From contig JBBIJO010000006.1 in assembly GCA_037445895.1 (NCBI GenBank), positions 60,346 through 124,345 of the forward strand: DNA of 64,000 nucleotides, in the 5' to 3' direction. Under the pieces are notes generated by a model. It searched no databases. It was not told where the DNA came from and was given only the letters and a program-made list of their open reading frames with translations. The position numbers were made by a program, and so were the translations under genes. Below, in pieces: positions 17,571 through 26,734 of this stretch. The DNA is from JBBIJO01 sp037445895. GTDB taxonomy: Bacteria; Bacteroidota; Ignavibacteria; Kapaibacteriales; UBA2268. The first letter of the stretch is position 1. Each line of letters begins with the position of its first letter.

Positions 17571-17620
17571 AAATCCTTTGGAAAAGAAAGATTTTTTTCG
17601 CAATTTTGTAGTTCTTGCGG

Positions 17621-17699
17621 GGGCTCTTAGCTCAGTTTGGTTCAGAGCGCTTCCTTGACGCGGAAGAGGTCACAGGTTCGAATCCTGTAGAGCCCACCA
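17621..17699 (+). tRNA. tRNA-Val (anticodon GAC), CCA encoded
   Basis: Complete cloverleaf read by hand: acceptor GGGCTCT (17621-17627) pairs perfectly with AGAGCCC (17689-17695); D stem GCTC/GAGC; anticodon stem CTTCC/GGAAG with loop TTGACGC, anticodon GAC at 17657-17659; T stem ACAGG/CCTGT with loop TTCGAAT; discriminator A at 17696 and encoded CCA at 17697-17699. GAC reads the valine codon GUC (and GUU by wobble). The gene lies alone between frr and the convergent barrel gene. Confidence 0.97.
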
Positions 17700-17834
17700 A
17701 TCCCATATCTTTTAAAAGTAGTCATCAATAGCAGCGGTTTTACATTCGTAGGAATACAGTCCGTATATTAACTTTTGTTTTTTATTGGCGCGATTAACAA
17801 GATGATTAATAGAAATTCAATGCTGGAGTATAAA

Positions 17835-19064
17835 CTATTCTCGTCGAAAAGGAACGAACCAAGTTTCGCCGAGGCTGATTTCGAGAATCATACGCCCGAA
17901 ATACTCTTTCGGCAGATTATCCCCCGAAGGGAGTCTAGTTCCAAAAACAAATCCAGCGCTCATAAATGTTGAACCAACAACAGGTATTTCGAATCCAAAT
18001 GTTCCAGCATATTCAAAAATTGGCTCACCGTCCATTTGGATATAGATTTTTTTAAGGTATCCTCCCCAATTATATGTTATTCTATCGGTAAAAGAAGCAA
18101 ACGAAGATTTATTCCCTATCCTCGAAATTCCGAATGAAAATTTGTATTCATTTCCAAATGTTGCTCTATTGCCGAGATTGTATTGCATTGCCGAAAAGTC
18201 CTGAGAAGTAAAATCTGCGGCAAATAGGAGTCTGTTGGTTGTGTAGGAAATACCAATACCGAATGCAGAAGGCAATTGGATTGTTCCTTCGGTTGTGAAA
18301 GTAGTATCGAGTGTCAACTCGTAAACGTGGTGCTGATTACTTGTGAGATTAGTTTTGTTGTGTGTTTCGAGAAATCCCCCAATTAGGATATTGTGTATGG
18401 GACTTGCAAGGATTCCCGTTCGGAATCCCATTCCAATGAAGTAGTCGGTAATTTCATCGTAAGCCGACGAAGCGTAGGCGCCGTAAACAAGGGTCTTTTT
18501 GTATTTATTAATTGTTCCAAAGTCTGCAAAAATAGAGGCACCGACGTAAAGAAAGTGAAGAGGTTTAAATGAGCCACCGACAATGGCTTGCGAAAGACCC
18601 CCGCTACCTTGATATAAATTTTCCCCATTCAATTCGTAACCGTCATCAGTAGTGACCTTGATGCTTTTCGAAACCAGATAATTTACCGTGCTGTAGGAAT
18701 TAAATCCAAAACAAATACTTGCACCCTTCGAGGTGTCGATAGACAATCCATAGAGTATGCTGGGGACTTTCCCATTATTTTGCCAATTGATTTTTCCTTC
18801 GCTTTCAATTCGATTCTGGTTGAAGCGATAACCAGCGCGAATACGAGTTTGCGTAAGTTTGCCCCAAAGAGCAGGATTATATAAATTTATCGAGTTTTCG
18901 GTAGGAACTGCAATAGCGGTTGTTCCAAGAGCATCGTAAAATGCCGAACTGTTTTGGATAATATCTCCAATCCCGAAATACGACCAAGTAGAGCCACCTT
19001 GGGGAAAAAGATTAAGGACTGATAATCCAACTGCAAAGAAAAAAGCTGTAAGATTACGGAACAT
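17835..19064 (-). CDS. Outer-membrane barrel protein, FadL/OmpP1-like
   Basis: A 409-residue protein with an N-terminal signal peptide (about residues 1-23, ending near LFPQGG). After it comes the hallmark of FadL/PorV-type barrels: a flexible start with GTTAIAVPTENSINLYNPAL, where small residues and an NPA motif follow the signal. The rest alternates aromatic strands and turns, with the closing strand ending in WFVPFRRE. FadL-type proteins move hydrophobic substrates; PorV-type proteins shuttle T9SS cargo. Sequence alone does not tell which. It starts one base after the stop of the lipoprotein gene and ends convergent with the tRNA region. Confidence 0.7.
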   Translation of the reverse strand: MFRNLTAFFFAVGLSVLNLFPQGGSTWSYFGIGDIIQNSSAFYDALGTTAIAVPTENSINLYNPALWGKLTQTRIRAGYRFNQNRIESEGKINWQNNGKVPSILYGLSIDTSKGASICFGFNSYSTVNYLVSKSIKVTTDDGYELNGENLYQGSGGLSQAIVGGSFKPLHFLYVGASIFADFGTINKYKKTLVYGAYASSAYDEITDYFIGMGFRTGILASPIHNILIGGFLETHNKTNLTSNQHHVYELTLDTTFTTEGTIQLPSAFGIGISYTTNRLLFAADFTSQDFSAMQYNLGNRATFGNEYKFSFGISRIGNKSSFASFTDRITYNWGGYLKKIYIQMDGEPIFEYAGTFGFEIPVVGSTFMSAGFVFGTRLPSGDNLPKEYFGRMILEISLGETWFVPFRRE

Positions 19065-19065
19065 T

Positions 19066-20307
19066 CTACGGTCTCCGTTTAGAATAGATTATTTTTAACT
19101 TGGGTCGAAGTCGTGAGTCTGGTGCATCAACACCATAAAAGGCGATACGGTCGAGCTTTCGATACTCGTTCCATCCATAGGAGTAGAATACTAACTCTCC
19201 TTTGCCATTGCCTTTTAACCAAAGTTCGATTGGTGTAGAAACTTTTGGATATACCAATTTATTTCCTTCGCGTCTGCCATAGAAGCTAATAATAGGAAGG
19301 GAATCGAGGCTTCGATTTTCAAAATAGCTACCAGTGAAAATTGTATCGATACCGAGATTACCGGAGATTGTTTGACTTTGGTCGATAGTCAACTCGAATT
19401 GAGCATAATGGATTGCCGAAAACTTAGGAATCTGGCTAAAATCAAATTGAAATATTGTTCGATAGGAGTATCCACTTTGCATCACTAACGAGTTTGAATC
19501 GTTCAATGGAGGAACCTGAGCAACAGAGCAATCTATCGCAGAATTGATATACCAGATTCTTTGACTATTGTCTTTGTAGCGATATTTAACCACGATTTGA
19601 GGGTGAATGTTAACAGTGTCTTCGGTAATGTATTGAGCTCGAATTTGGTGAATTATTTTGCAAGTGGGGTCGGGGGCGAGCAGAATACCCCAAATTGGAA
19701 TCGAGTCCTTGTTCTTATTTAACCAGTCTATGATGAAAGATGACTGCAATGGAATGGTAATACTGGGCATCGAGTCTTTAAGTTCTATTTTCCCTGCAAA
19801 AAAACCAATAGAAGCGGGATCGACTCTCGAATTTGGTGTCCAATCGTTGAACAAAGAATCCCAAGTTATTTTATTAGACCAATATTGATTGATAAGATAT
19901 ATTTTAAAAGAAAAATTTGGGTTGAGACTATCGCCAAAGACATATCTCGAAGGCGGGAGTATTAAATTTACTGAGTCAATTCTATCTTGGGTGAGCCAGC
20001 TTGCAAGTGTATCGGGTAAATTGGTTTCCTTGAAACGAAGGAGCGAAGCGGCACGATATTTATCGGCAGCACCGACGAAAATAGCTCCAACATTAAATAA
20101 CGGTGTGGGAACATAAGCAGTTCGATTGCCCTTGAAAAAATTAATTGTATCCGATGATAAAGCCACAATCGAAACAGTATCGTAAAGTAAAGAATATGTT
20201 ATTGACGTTGGTTTTTCGTTACAGGAAAACAGCAATAAAGAGAAGATTATAAATAATAAGTTTTTACACAACTTAGTCGCGAAATTCAAAAAAAGCATAA
20301 CATTCAT
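19066..20307 (-). CDS. Lipoprotein, DUF4270/DNRLRE-like
   Basis: An exported lipoprotein of about 413 residues; the lipobox LLLFSC sets the lipidated Cys near residue 29. I use the ATG at 20307; a TTG at 20343 (just after glgA) and an ATG at 20298 are alternatives. The body is beta-rich with repeated modules (RAASLLRFKETNLPDTL; SVNLILPPSRYVFGD; YRTIFQFDFSQIPKFSAIHY) resembling the DNRLRE-type and DUF4270 lipoproteins of Bacteroidota, which often pair with surface proteins. It lies between glgA and the FadL-like barrel, whose start follows its stop by one base, so lipoprotein and barrel may work together. Function unknown. Confidence 0.65.
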   Translation of the reverse strand: MNVMLFLNFATKLCKNLLFIIFSLLLFSCNEKPTSITYSLLYDTVSIVALSSDTINFFKGNRTAYVPTPLFNVGAIFVGAADKYRAASLLRFKETNLPDTLASWLTQDRIDSVNLILPPSRYVFGDSLNPNFSFKIYLINQYWSNKITWDSLFNDWTPNSRVDPASIGFFAGKIELKDSMPSITIPLQSSFIIDWLNKNKDSIPIWGILLAPDPTCKIIHQIRAQYITEDTVNIHPQIVVKYRYKDNSQRIWYINSAIDCSVAQVPPLNDSNSLVMQSGYSYRTIFQFDFSQIPKFSAIHYAQFELTIDQSQTISGNLGIDTIFTGSYFENRSLDSLPIISFYGRREGNKLVYPKVSTPIELWLKGNGKGELVFYSYGWNEYRKLDRIAFYGVDAPDSRLRPKLKIIYSKRRP

Positions 20308-20345
20308 TCGATTACAGATAAATTGCAACGACGAACACTGCAAAA

Positions 20346-21824
20346 TTATGTTTTTAGCAATTGGCGATAAATTTCAACGTATCTATCGATGGAATCTTTC
20401 CATAGGAATTGCTCTTGTAAGCAATTTGAAACAATAGTTTTCCATATTTCTTTATCATTAAAGTAATTCAGAACTTCTTTAACGGTTTGAACAAGTGCGG
20501 TTGGTGTTTGCTCGTTAAAAAAGAACCCAGTGCCTCTCTTTGTTTGAGGGTTAAATTGCTCGACGCTATCCAACAATCCACCGGTCGCACGAACGATAGG
20601 AACAGTTCCGTAAATAATGGAATAAATAGCGTTATACCCACAGGGTTCGTAAATCGATGGCATCAAAAATATATCGCTTCCTGCTTCGATTTTGTGTGCA
20701 AGGGATTCATCATAAATATTTTTGAAGATAAATTTTCCAGGATATTTTTGGCTTAGATTCTCGAGTTGTTTTGTCAAATTTATCTTACCTGTTCCTAAAA
20801 GTATTAATATTATTTTCTCTTTCATCAATTTGTTTAAACTTCTTATAAGCAGTTTTATTCCTTTGTTTTCTTCTATATGAGAAATCATTCCGATTATTGG
20901 AGTATTAATATCGGCTGTAACACCCAAACTTTTAAGTAAATCTTGCTTGTTGCAAATTTTATATGATTCGAAATTGCTATTGCTGAGTGTGCAAGAAATA
21001 TCGTTATCGAATCGTGGGTTCCACTGCCAAGGGTCTATTCCATTCATTATGCCACAGAAGTTATTATTGCGCGAAAGAAGAATCTCGTTTAACCCCGATG
21101 AAATCTCGGGATTTTGCATAACCTCTTCGGCATAGGTTGGCGAGACAGTAGTAACATAATCTGAATAAGTAATCCCCGCTTTTAAAAAATTAAATTTGCC
21201 ATTCCAAAGTAATCTGTCCTTTATTTCTTGCGGGAGCCCTGTTTTTTCGAAGGTTGATTCGGGGAATTCTCCCTGATTAGCAAAATTATGCACAGTAAAT
21301 ACAAATCTTGTTTTGCGAAACTTATTTGGGTAAAGAGTTTTTGCAATAACTGGAACCAGACCGGTTTGCCAATCGTTGCAGTGAATAATTTCAGGGAACC
21401 AATTCAAAAGGAGGCAAGTTTCGACAACGGAGCGGCTAAATAGTATAAATCTTTCGTCGTTATCGGGAAATGGCAAACCAGTTTGCGGGTCAAAATAAAT
21501 CCCTTTTCGTTGGTCGAAATAATACAAATTTGTTGTTATATATGATTGCACCTTGTAACGTGCATTGCTAATCGCCGAAGATTTAACGGTAATGAGTTCT
21601 TCTCGGTCGGCAATTTTCAGTGGAATATCCTGTAATCGTTTGATAAAATGGATATGGTGTTTTCTTTCCGAAATACTTCCGTAGCGTGGCATCATAACAC
21701 GGACATCGTGTCCCATACCCCGCAATGCTAAAGAGAAAGAGAAAGAAAAATCGGCAACACCTCCGAATTTTACATAAGGGAATATTTCGCTCGCAACAAA
21801 GAGTACACTAATTGTTTTTGCCAT
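20346..21824 (-). CDS. glgA: Glycogen synthase (ADP-glucose type, GT5)
   Basis: Transfers glucose from ADP-glucose to growing alpha-1,4-glucan. 492 residues, the usual size. The ADP-glucose loop is KFGG at residues 19-22 (normally KTGG) in ASEIFPYVKFGGVADF, the sequence IHCNDWQTGLVPV marks the N-domain, and the donor site reads IYEPCGYNAIYSIIYGTVPI followed by VRATGGLLDSV. It is the promoter-proximal gene of a minus-strand operon with the lipoprotein and barrel. No other glycogen gene is in the window. Replacement of Thr by Phe in the KTGG motif is mildly unusual. Confidence 0.93.
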   Translation of the reverse strand: MAKTISVLFVASEIFPYVKFGGVADFSFSFSLALRGMGHDVRVMMPRYGSISERKHHIHFIKRLQDIPLKIADREELITVKSSAISNARYKVQSYITTNLYYFDQRKGIYFDPQTGLPFPDNDERFILFSRSVVETCLLLNWFPEIIHCNDWQTGLVPVIAKTLYPNKFRKTRFVFTVHNFANQGEFPESTFEKTGLPQEIKDRLLWNGKFNFLKAGITYSDYVTTVSPTYAEEVMQNPEISSGLNEILLSRNNNFCGIMNGIDPWQWNPRFDNDISCTLSNSNFESYKICNKQDLLKSLGVTADINTPIIGMISHIEENKGIKLLIRSLNKLMKEKIILILLGTGKINLTKQLENLSQKYPGKFIFKNIYDESLAHKIEAGSDIFLMPSIYEPCGYNAIYSIIYGTVPIVRATGGLLDSVEQFNPQTKRGTGFFFNEQTPTALVQTVKEVLNYFNDKEIWKTIVSNCLQEQFLWKDSIDRYVEIYRQLLKT

Positions 21825-21961
21825 CTTTTGCCTTTAATAACACTTACTCTTAAATTACAAAATTAATAAATTTTTGGATTCATTCTTTCGACTCTTTGTT
21901 TGACGACGCTTCGATTGGGGTAATCCCTCCTTTGGTTGCTAAATTTTATCAAATTTATTAT

Positions 21962-21994
21962 TTTGGGGATTTTTGTTCAATATTTCTATATTTG
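21962..21994 (+). promoter_or_regulatory. Bacteroidota-type promoter for the channel gene
   Basis: TTTG at 21962-21965 and TATATTTG at 21987-21994, 21 bases apart, match the known Bacteroidota form TTTG / TAnnTTTG. The predicted transcript would start near 22001 and carry a leader of about 65 bases to the ATG at 22069. Confidence 0.55.
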
Positions 21995-22068
21995 TGCAAC
22001 AAAAAATAGTTAAAGTAAATACATTTTTTCATTTATTTTCTTAAATTAGTTTTTTTCAAAATTTGAAT

Positions 22069-24018
22069 ATGCAAAGATGGAAATTTCGTAATCGAATTCG
22101 TTACGAGTTCGACCATTTGATGTCGAAAGGACCGCTTCCACCTTTCTTATTGTTGATATTCACTGGGTTTATCTTTCTTCTTATACTTGCCCTTCTGCTG
22201 GAAGTTTTCCAGTGGATACCGACGAGTGGGCAAGTGCTTGGATTGCGCGACCCAAGCAATTACAATTTTTTCGATGCACTCTGGGTTGTGGTTCTTCGCA
22301 CACTCGACGGTGGAGTAATTTCCGATGACCCTCTGGATTTTGCATTCCTTACCATAATGTTTTTATCCACGCTTTTCGGTTTGTTAATGACTAGTATCTT
22401 TATTGGTATTGTAAGTAGCGTGGTTATGGATAAAATTATGGAGTTGAGGAAAGGTCGCTCCTATATTCTTGCTAAAAATCATACTGTTATTTTGGGTTGG
22501 TCTTTTCAGGTTTTCCAGATTATATCTGAACTCGTCATTGCCAACGAAAATCAACGCAAGCCTACAATTGTGGTAATGGCAGAAAAAGATAAAGTTGAAA
22601 TGGATGATGAAATTCGAGCGAAAGTTGGCGATACTAAAAATACTCGAGTAATATGCCGAACAGGTAATCCTATTGATTTACGTGACCTCGAAATTATAAA
22701 TCTTAATGATGCTAAGTCTATTATTATAATAGCTCCCGACGTTCCAGAACCCGATTCTTATGTAGTGAAAACCATTTTGGCTATAACTAATAATCCGAAC
22801 CGAAAACCTCTACCACATAAATACCATATCGTAGCCGAGATTCGGCATCCACGCAATGTTCCAATTGCCGAAATTGCCGGTCGCGACGAAGTCCAACTTG
22901 TTGTTTTCGATTATGTTGTATCGCGAATTATTGCCCAAACTTGTCGGCAACCGGGACTTTCCGTTGTTTTTACAGAACTTCTTGATTTCAAGGGCGACGA
23001 AATTTATTTTGCCTATGAGCCTAAATTGGTTGGGCGAACATTTGTCGAAGCTTTGTTCGCTTACGAAACTTCGATGGTTATTGGAATTCGAAAGAAAAAT
23101 GGGCAAATATTGCTCAAACCTCCGATGAATACTAAAATAGAAGAGGGTGATAAAATTATTGCAATCTCCGAAGACGACGATACAATAATTCTTTCTGGAA
23201 TGCTTGAATACAATATTGACCCCGGTGCAATTCGTAAAGAACCGGAAAGAGTTGAACGGAACCCTGAAAATACTCTTATACTTGGTTGGAACCGTCGTGC
23301 TCCGCTAATTATTAACGAACTTGACAAGTATGTCCAAAAAGGTTCGAAACTTGTTGTTGTTACCGATTTATCTTATGCTGAACGTGCCTTGCTCGAGATT
23401 AATTATGAACTTCAACACCACGAGATTTCGTTTATTTATGGTGATACAACCGATAGAAGAGTCCTCGATAATCTTGTTGTTGAGCAGTTCAATAGGATTA
23501 TAGTGTTGAGCCAAACGGATATGCTCGATGTTCAATCTGTTGATGCTAGAACTTTGAGCACATTGTTGCATTTGCGCGATATTGCCGATCAAACAGAGCA
23601 CAAATTTTCGATTGTTAGCGAAATGCTCGACGATAGAAATCGCGAACTTGCAGAAATAACCCATGCCGATGATTTTATCGTAAGTGTCAAATTGGACAGT
23701 TTATTACTTTCGCAAATTTCAGAAAATAAAGAATTGAAAACCATTTTCGAAACTTTATTCAGTGCTTCGAATCCTTCGATATATATTAAACCTGCTGAAT
23801 ACTATGTTGAATTAGGACGTCCGGTCAATTTTTACACTGTTCTCGAATCTGCCCGTGCACGTGGCGAAATTGCAATCGGTTTCAAACTCCACGAGGTAAA
23901 ACCACGCTATCTTGGGAATGCTATGTTGGCTTATGGTGTTCGTGTAAATCCTGTCAAATCGAATAGTATTTTCTTCTCCGAAGGAGACAAAATTATTGTC
24001 ATTGGCGATGAACAATGA
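22069..24018 (+). CDS. CASTOR/Pollux-type ion channel with RCK domains
   Basis: Membrane ion channel of the CASTOR/POLLUX/SYM8 family, 649 residues from the ATG at 22069 (a TTG lies 6 bases before). Two hydrophobic segments (about residues 25-50 and 90-120) flank the pore region with FFDALWVVVLRTLDGG. The long cytoplasmic part holds two Rossmann-like RCK modules: NHTVILGWSFQVFQIISEL begins the first and NTLILGWNRRAPLIINEL the second. Bacterial members are poorly studied; plant relatives gate cations at the nuclear envelope. Conducted ion is not evident. The gene sits 6 bases before obgE, and a second potassium-type transporter (trkH) is 8 kb away. Confidence 0.88.
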   Translation: MQRWKFRNRIRYEFDHLMSKGPLPPFLLLIFTGFIFLLILALLLEVFQWIPTSGQVLGLRDPSNYNFFDALWVVVLRTLDGGVISDDPLDFAFLTIMFLSTLFGLLMTSIFIGIVSSVVMDKIMELRKGRSYILAKNHTVILGWSFQVFQIISELVIANENQRKPTIVVMAEKDKVEMDDEIRAKVGDTKNTRVICRTGNPIDLRDLEIINLNDAKSIIIIAPDVPEPDSYVVKTILAITNNPNRKPLPHKYHIVAEIRHPRNVPIAEIAGRDEVQLVVFDYVVSRIIAQTCRQPGLSVVFTELLDFKGDEIYFAYEPKLVGRTFVEALFAYETSMVIGIRKKNGQILLKPPMNTKIEEGDKIIAISEDDDTIILSGMLEYNIDPGAIRKEPERVERNPENTLILGWNRRAPLIINELDKYVQKGSKLVVVTDLSYAERALLEINYELQHHEISFIYGDTTDRRVLDNLVVEQFNRIIVLSQTDMLDVQSVDARTLSTLLHLRDIADQTEHKFSIVSEMLDDRNRELAEITHADDFIVSVKLDSLLLSQISENKELKTIFETLFSASNPSIYIKPAEYYVELGRPVNFYTVLESARARGEIAIGFKLHEVKPRYLGNAMLAYGVRVNPVKSNSIFFSEGDKIIVIGDEQ

Positions 24019-24024
24019 GGTTCG

Positions 24025-25056
24025 ATGAAATTTATAGATTATGCAAAAATTTCTGTCAAAGCGGGGAACGGAGGTCGTGGCATCGTTAGTTTTCACCGCG
24101 AAAAATATGTCCCCAAAGGGGGGCCCGACGGAGGCAATGGTGGTAAAGGAGGAGATATAATATTTCGAGCGAATCCACATTTAACCACTCTTTTAGACTT
24201 TAAATATAAGCGTAACTACAAAGCAGAAGATGGAAAATCGGGCGGAACGAGTAACAAGACTGGTCGAAATGGGGAGAATAAAATCATTTTAGTGCCTTGC
24301 GGAACTGTTATTAAAGATGCGACCAGAGGCGAAATACTCGCCGATTTGGTCGAACCGGGACAGGAATATATTGCAGCAAAAGGGGGCCACGGGGGCCGAG
24401 GAAATTCAGAATTTGCAACACCTACTAACCAGGCTCCTCGATTTGCCGAAGAAGGACAACCGGGCGAAGAACGTGAAATCTTGCTCGAATTGAAAGTCCT
24501 TGCCGATGTTGGGATTGTAGGTTTACCTAATGTTGGGAAATCTACATTGATTTCTGTCATTTCTGCTGCACGACCTAAAATCGCTGACTACCCTTTTACT
24601 ACGCTTGTGCCAAACCTTGGGGTAGTTCAAATTGGAGAGAACCAAAGTTTTGTTGTTGCCGATATTCCAGGATTAGTCGAGGGTGCCTCCGAAGGTCGCG
24701 GCTTGGGATTACAGTTCCTACGCCATATTGAACGAACCAAACTACTCCTTTTTTTGATTGATGCTAATACGGATAATCCTAAAAGAGATTTCCAAGTTTT
24801 ATTGAATGAACTTAAAAAATACAATAGAGAACTTCTACACAAAGAAAAAGTAATTGCTTTTAGCAAGATGGATTCGGTAACGGAAGAAACACAACAGAAA
24901 TTGATGAGAATAAATTTTGGGAAAAATTATCCTCGACCGATTGGAATTTCGGCTATAACTGGGTTTGGAATACAAAAAATTAAGTTTCTTCTTTGGGAAA
25001 AAGTTCAGTATATTCGTCATTTAGAACTGGGATTTTTGCAAAAGGTAAAAGTATGA
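24025..25056 (+). CDS. obgE: GTPase Obg/CgtA
   Basis: Essential ribosome-assembly and stress GTPase, 343 residues. The Gly-rich N-terminal Obg fold (KISVKAGNGGRGIVSFHREK, GGPDGGNGGKGGD) covers residues 1-160. The G domain has the P loop GLPNVGKS at 169-176, switch II VADIPGLVEGASEGRGLG and the base-recognition site SKMDS. The usual C-terminal extension is absent. The last codons overlap the next gene by 4 bases (ATGA), starting a run of four translationally coupled genes. Confidence 0.97.
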   Translation: MKFIDYAKISVKAGNGGRGIVSFHREKYVPKGGPDGGNGGKGGDIIFRANPHLTTLLDFKYKRNYKAEDGKSGGTSNKTGRNGENKIILVPCGTVIKDATRGEILADLVEPGQEYIAAKGGHGGRGNSEFATPTNQAPRFAEEGQPGEEREILLELKVLADVGIVGLPNVGKSTLISVISAARPKIADYPFTTLVPNLGVVQIGENQSFVVADIPGLVEGASEGRGLGLQFLRHIERTKLLLFLIDANTDNPKRDFQVLLNELKKYNRELLHKEKVIAFSKMDSVTEETQQKLMRINFGKNYPRPIGISAITGFGIQKIKFLLWEKVQYIRHLELGFLQKVKV

Positions 25057-25952
25057 AAATAATTTATATTTATGCATTGGGGATAATTCTTCTATTTTCA
25101 GATTGGGGTATGATTTTGGGCGAAAAAGTAAGTCCTACGAGCGAAGTCATTAATTTTTCGACCTACATATCTCGAACTAAGCTACCTGCTAAACTTGATT
25201 TTTGTGGAGAACCGATTCCTCTCGACAATCAAATTGTCCGTGAGCGAGTTGAAAGAGAATTTTACTACAATTTGCAGAATCCTGGCTTAATTGTGCTGTA
25301 TCTAAAAAGAGCAGGGCGTTTGTTTCCTTTGTTCGATTCAGTCTTTGCTATGTATGGAATACCCGACGATATTAAATATCTGGCAGTTGCTGAAAGTGGT
25401 TTGCAAATTGCGAAATCGCCGAAGGAAGCTTTTGGAATTTGGCAATTTATTCCTTCAACGGCAAAAGAATACGGATTGCAGGTCGACGACTATGTCGACG
25501 AGCGTTTAAACCTTCGAAAGAGCACGGAATCGGCGTGTAAGTATTTGAAAAAAGCGTATCAGATTTACAAGTCTTGGAGTTTGGCTGCTGCAGCATACAA
25601 TATGGGATTTACTAATCTTACCGATAATATTAATTTTCAAGGCGCAGAGAACTTCTTCGACCTTTTTCTTAATGAGGAAACTTCTCGTTATATTTTTAGG
25701 ATTGTAGTTTTGAAAGAGTTGATGCAAAACCATAAAAAATATGGCTTTGTTATGGAACAATCTGATTATTACAAGCCGTTCCAAACAACAAAAATAGTTA
25801 TAAAGGATAAAATACCCGATCTTGCTATATGGGCAAAAGAACAAAAAACCACGTATTTTTTGGTTAAATTTTTAAATCCTTGGATTCTTAAACGTTCGCT
25901 CCCAACTCCCAAAGAATCGTATGTTATTGAAATTCCCGAGATGCAAAGATGA
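25053..25952 (+). CDS. Lytic transglycosylase (SLT domain, MltD-like)
   Basis: Peptidoglycan-cleaving enzyme that forms 1,6-anhydro ends, probably periplasmic. 299 residues from the ATG overlapping the obgE stop; an in-frame ATG further upstream lies within obgE and is unlikely. N-terminal hydrophobic segment (residues 3-20) is the signal. The SLT domain (about 95-215) has GIPDDIKYLAVAESG with catalytic Glu114, then GIWQFIPSTAKEYGL and AAAAYNMG, the usual order in family 1. LysM repeats typical of full MltD are missing. The stop overlaps the ABC ATPase start by 4 bases. Confidence 0.92.
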   Translation: MKIIYIYALGIILLFSDWGMILGEKVSPTSEVINFSTYISRTKLPAKLDFCGEPIPLDNQIVRERVEREFYYNLQNPGLIVLYLKRAGRLFPLFDSVFAMYGIPDDIKYLAVAESGLQIAKSPKEAFGIWQFIPSTAKEYGLQVDDYVDERLNLRKSTESACKYLKKAYQIYKSWSLAAAAYNMGFTNLTDNINFQGAENFFDLFLNEETSRYIFRIVVLKELMQNHKKYGFVMEQSDYYKPFQTTKIVIKDKIPDLAIWAKEQKTTYFLVKFLNPWILKRSLPTPKESYVIEIPEMQR

Positions 25953-26734
25953 TTGAAGTTAAAAATATTTATAAGTCGTTCGGAGAAAAAAGGGTGCTCG
26001 ATGGTGTGAGCCTTGTAATTCCCGATGGCGTTACTTATTGTATAATTGGTCGTTCCGGTTGCGGCAAAAGCGTTCTGATTAAAAATATAGTTGGTCTTCT
26101 TGAGCCAGACGAAGGTGAAGTCATAATTGATGGGATGAACGTGCACCAGTTAGAGAAAAAGGAACTTTTTCGCCTCCGAGAAAAAATAGGCTTCGTTTTC
26201 CAAGGCTCTGCTCTCTTCGATTCTTATTCTGTTTACGAAAATGTGATTATTGGTCTTTACGAACGCGGCATCCGAGATGAGAAAAGGCTTCTGAACGAGG
26301 CTTTACGTAGTTTAACAGCTGTTGGGCTTCTTCCAGAGAAAGAAGATGTTGGCGAAGAGGCTTTCAAACAAGAATGGAAAATGTTGAAAGATAAAATGCC
26401 GTCGGATTTGTCTGGGGGAATGAAGAAACGTGTTGGTGTTGCTCGTGCATTGGTTGGGCAACCTTCGTATATTTTCTACGACGAACCAACAACAGGGTTA
26501 GACCCAGTTACTTCGGAACAAATTGATAACTTGATTGGAACCTTAGCAAAGAAGTTTTCTGTTACATCAATAATTATTACCCACGATATGTTCTCTGTTT
26601 TAAAAATTGCCGATTACGTGGCAATGCTCGACGAAGGTAAACTCCACTTTAATGGCGAGGTTAATAAATTAAGAGAATGCACCGACAATGCGGTCCAAGA
26701 ATTCCTTTACCGATACAAAACGGAGGTCGTATGA
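25949..26734 (+). CDS. ABC transporter ATPase, MlaF-like
   Basis: ATPase of the MlaF/TtgI type, which drives retrograde phospholipid transport between outer and inner membrane with permease MlaE and MCE protein MlaD. 261 residues. Walker A GRSGCGKS (34-41), signature LSGGM (154-158), Walker B ending DEP (178-180), with KKRVGVARAL after the signature, a pattern favouring the Mla branch. Neither mlaE nor mlaD is adjacent, so partners must be encoded elsewhere. It overlaps its neighbours by 4 bases on both sides, coupling it to a lytic transglycosylase and a WG-repeat protein. Confidence 0.85.
   Translation: MIEVKNIYKSFGEKRVLDGVSLVIPDGVTYCIIGRSGCGKSVLIKNIVGLLEPDEGEVIIDGMNVHQLEKKELFRLREKIGFVFQGSALFDSYSVYENVIIGLYERGIRDEKRLLNEALRSLTAVGLLPEKEDVGEEAFKQEWKMLKDKMPSDLSGGMKKRVGVARALVGQPSYIFYDEPTTGLDPVTSEQIDNLIGTLAKKFSVTSIIITHDMFSVLKIADYVAMLDEGKLHFNGEVNKLRECTDNAVQEFLYRYKTEVV

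Noticed and set aside
24993..25052. Earlier start for the lytic transglycosylase inside obgE
   Set aside because: The ATG at 25053 gives a signal peptide at the very N terminus and the ATGA overlap seen repeatedly in this operon.
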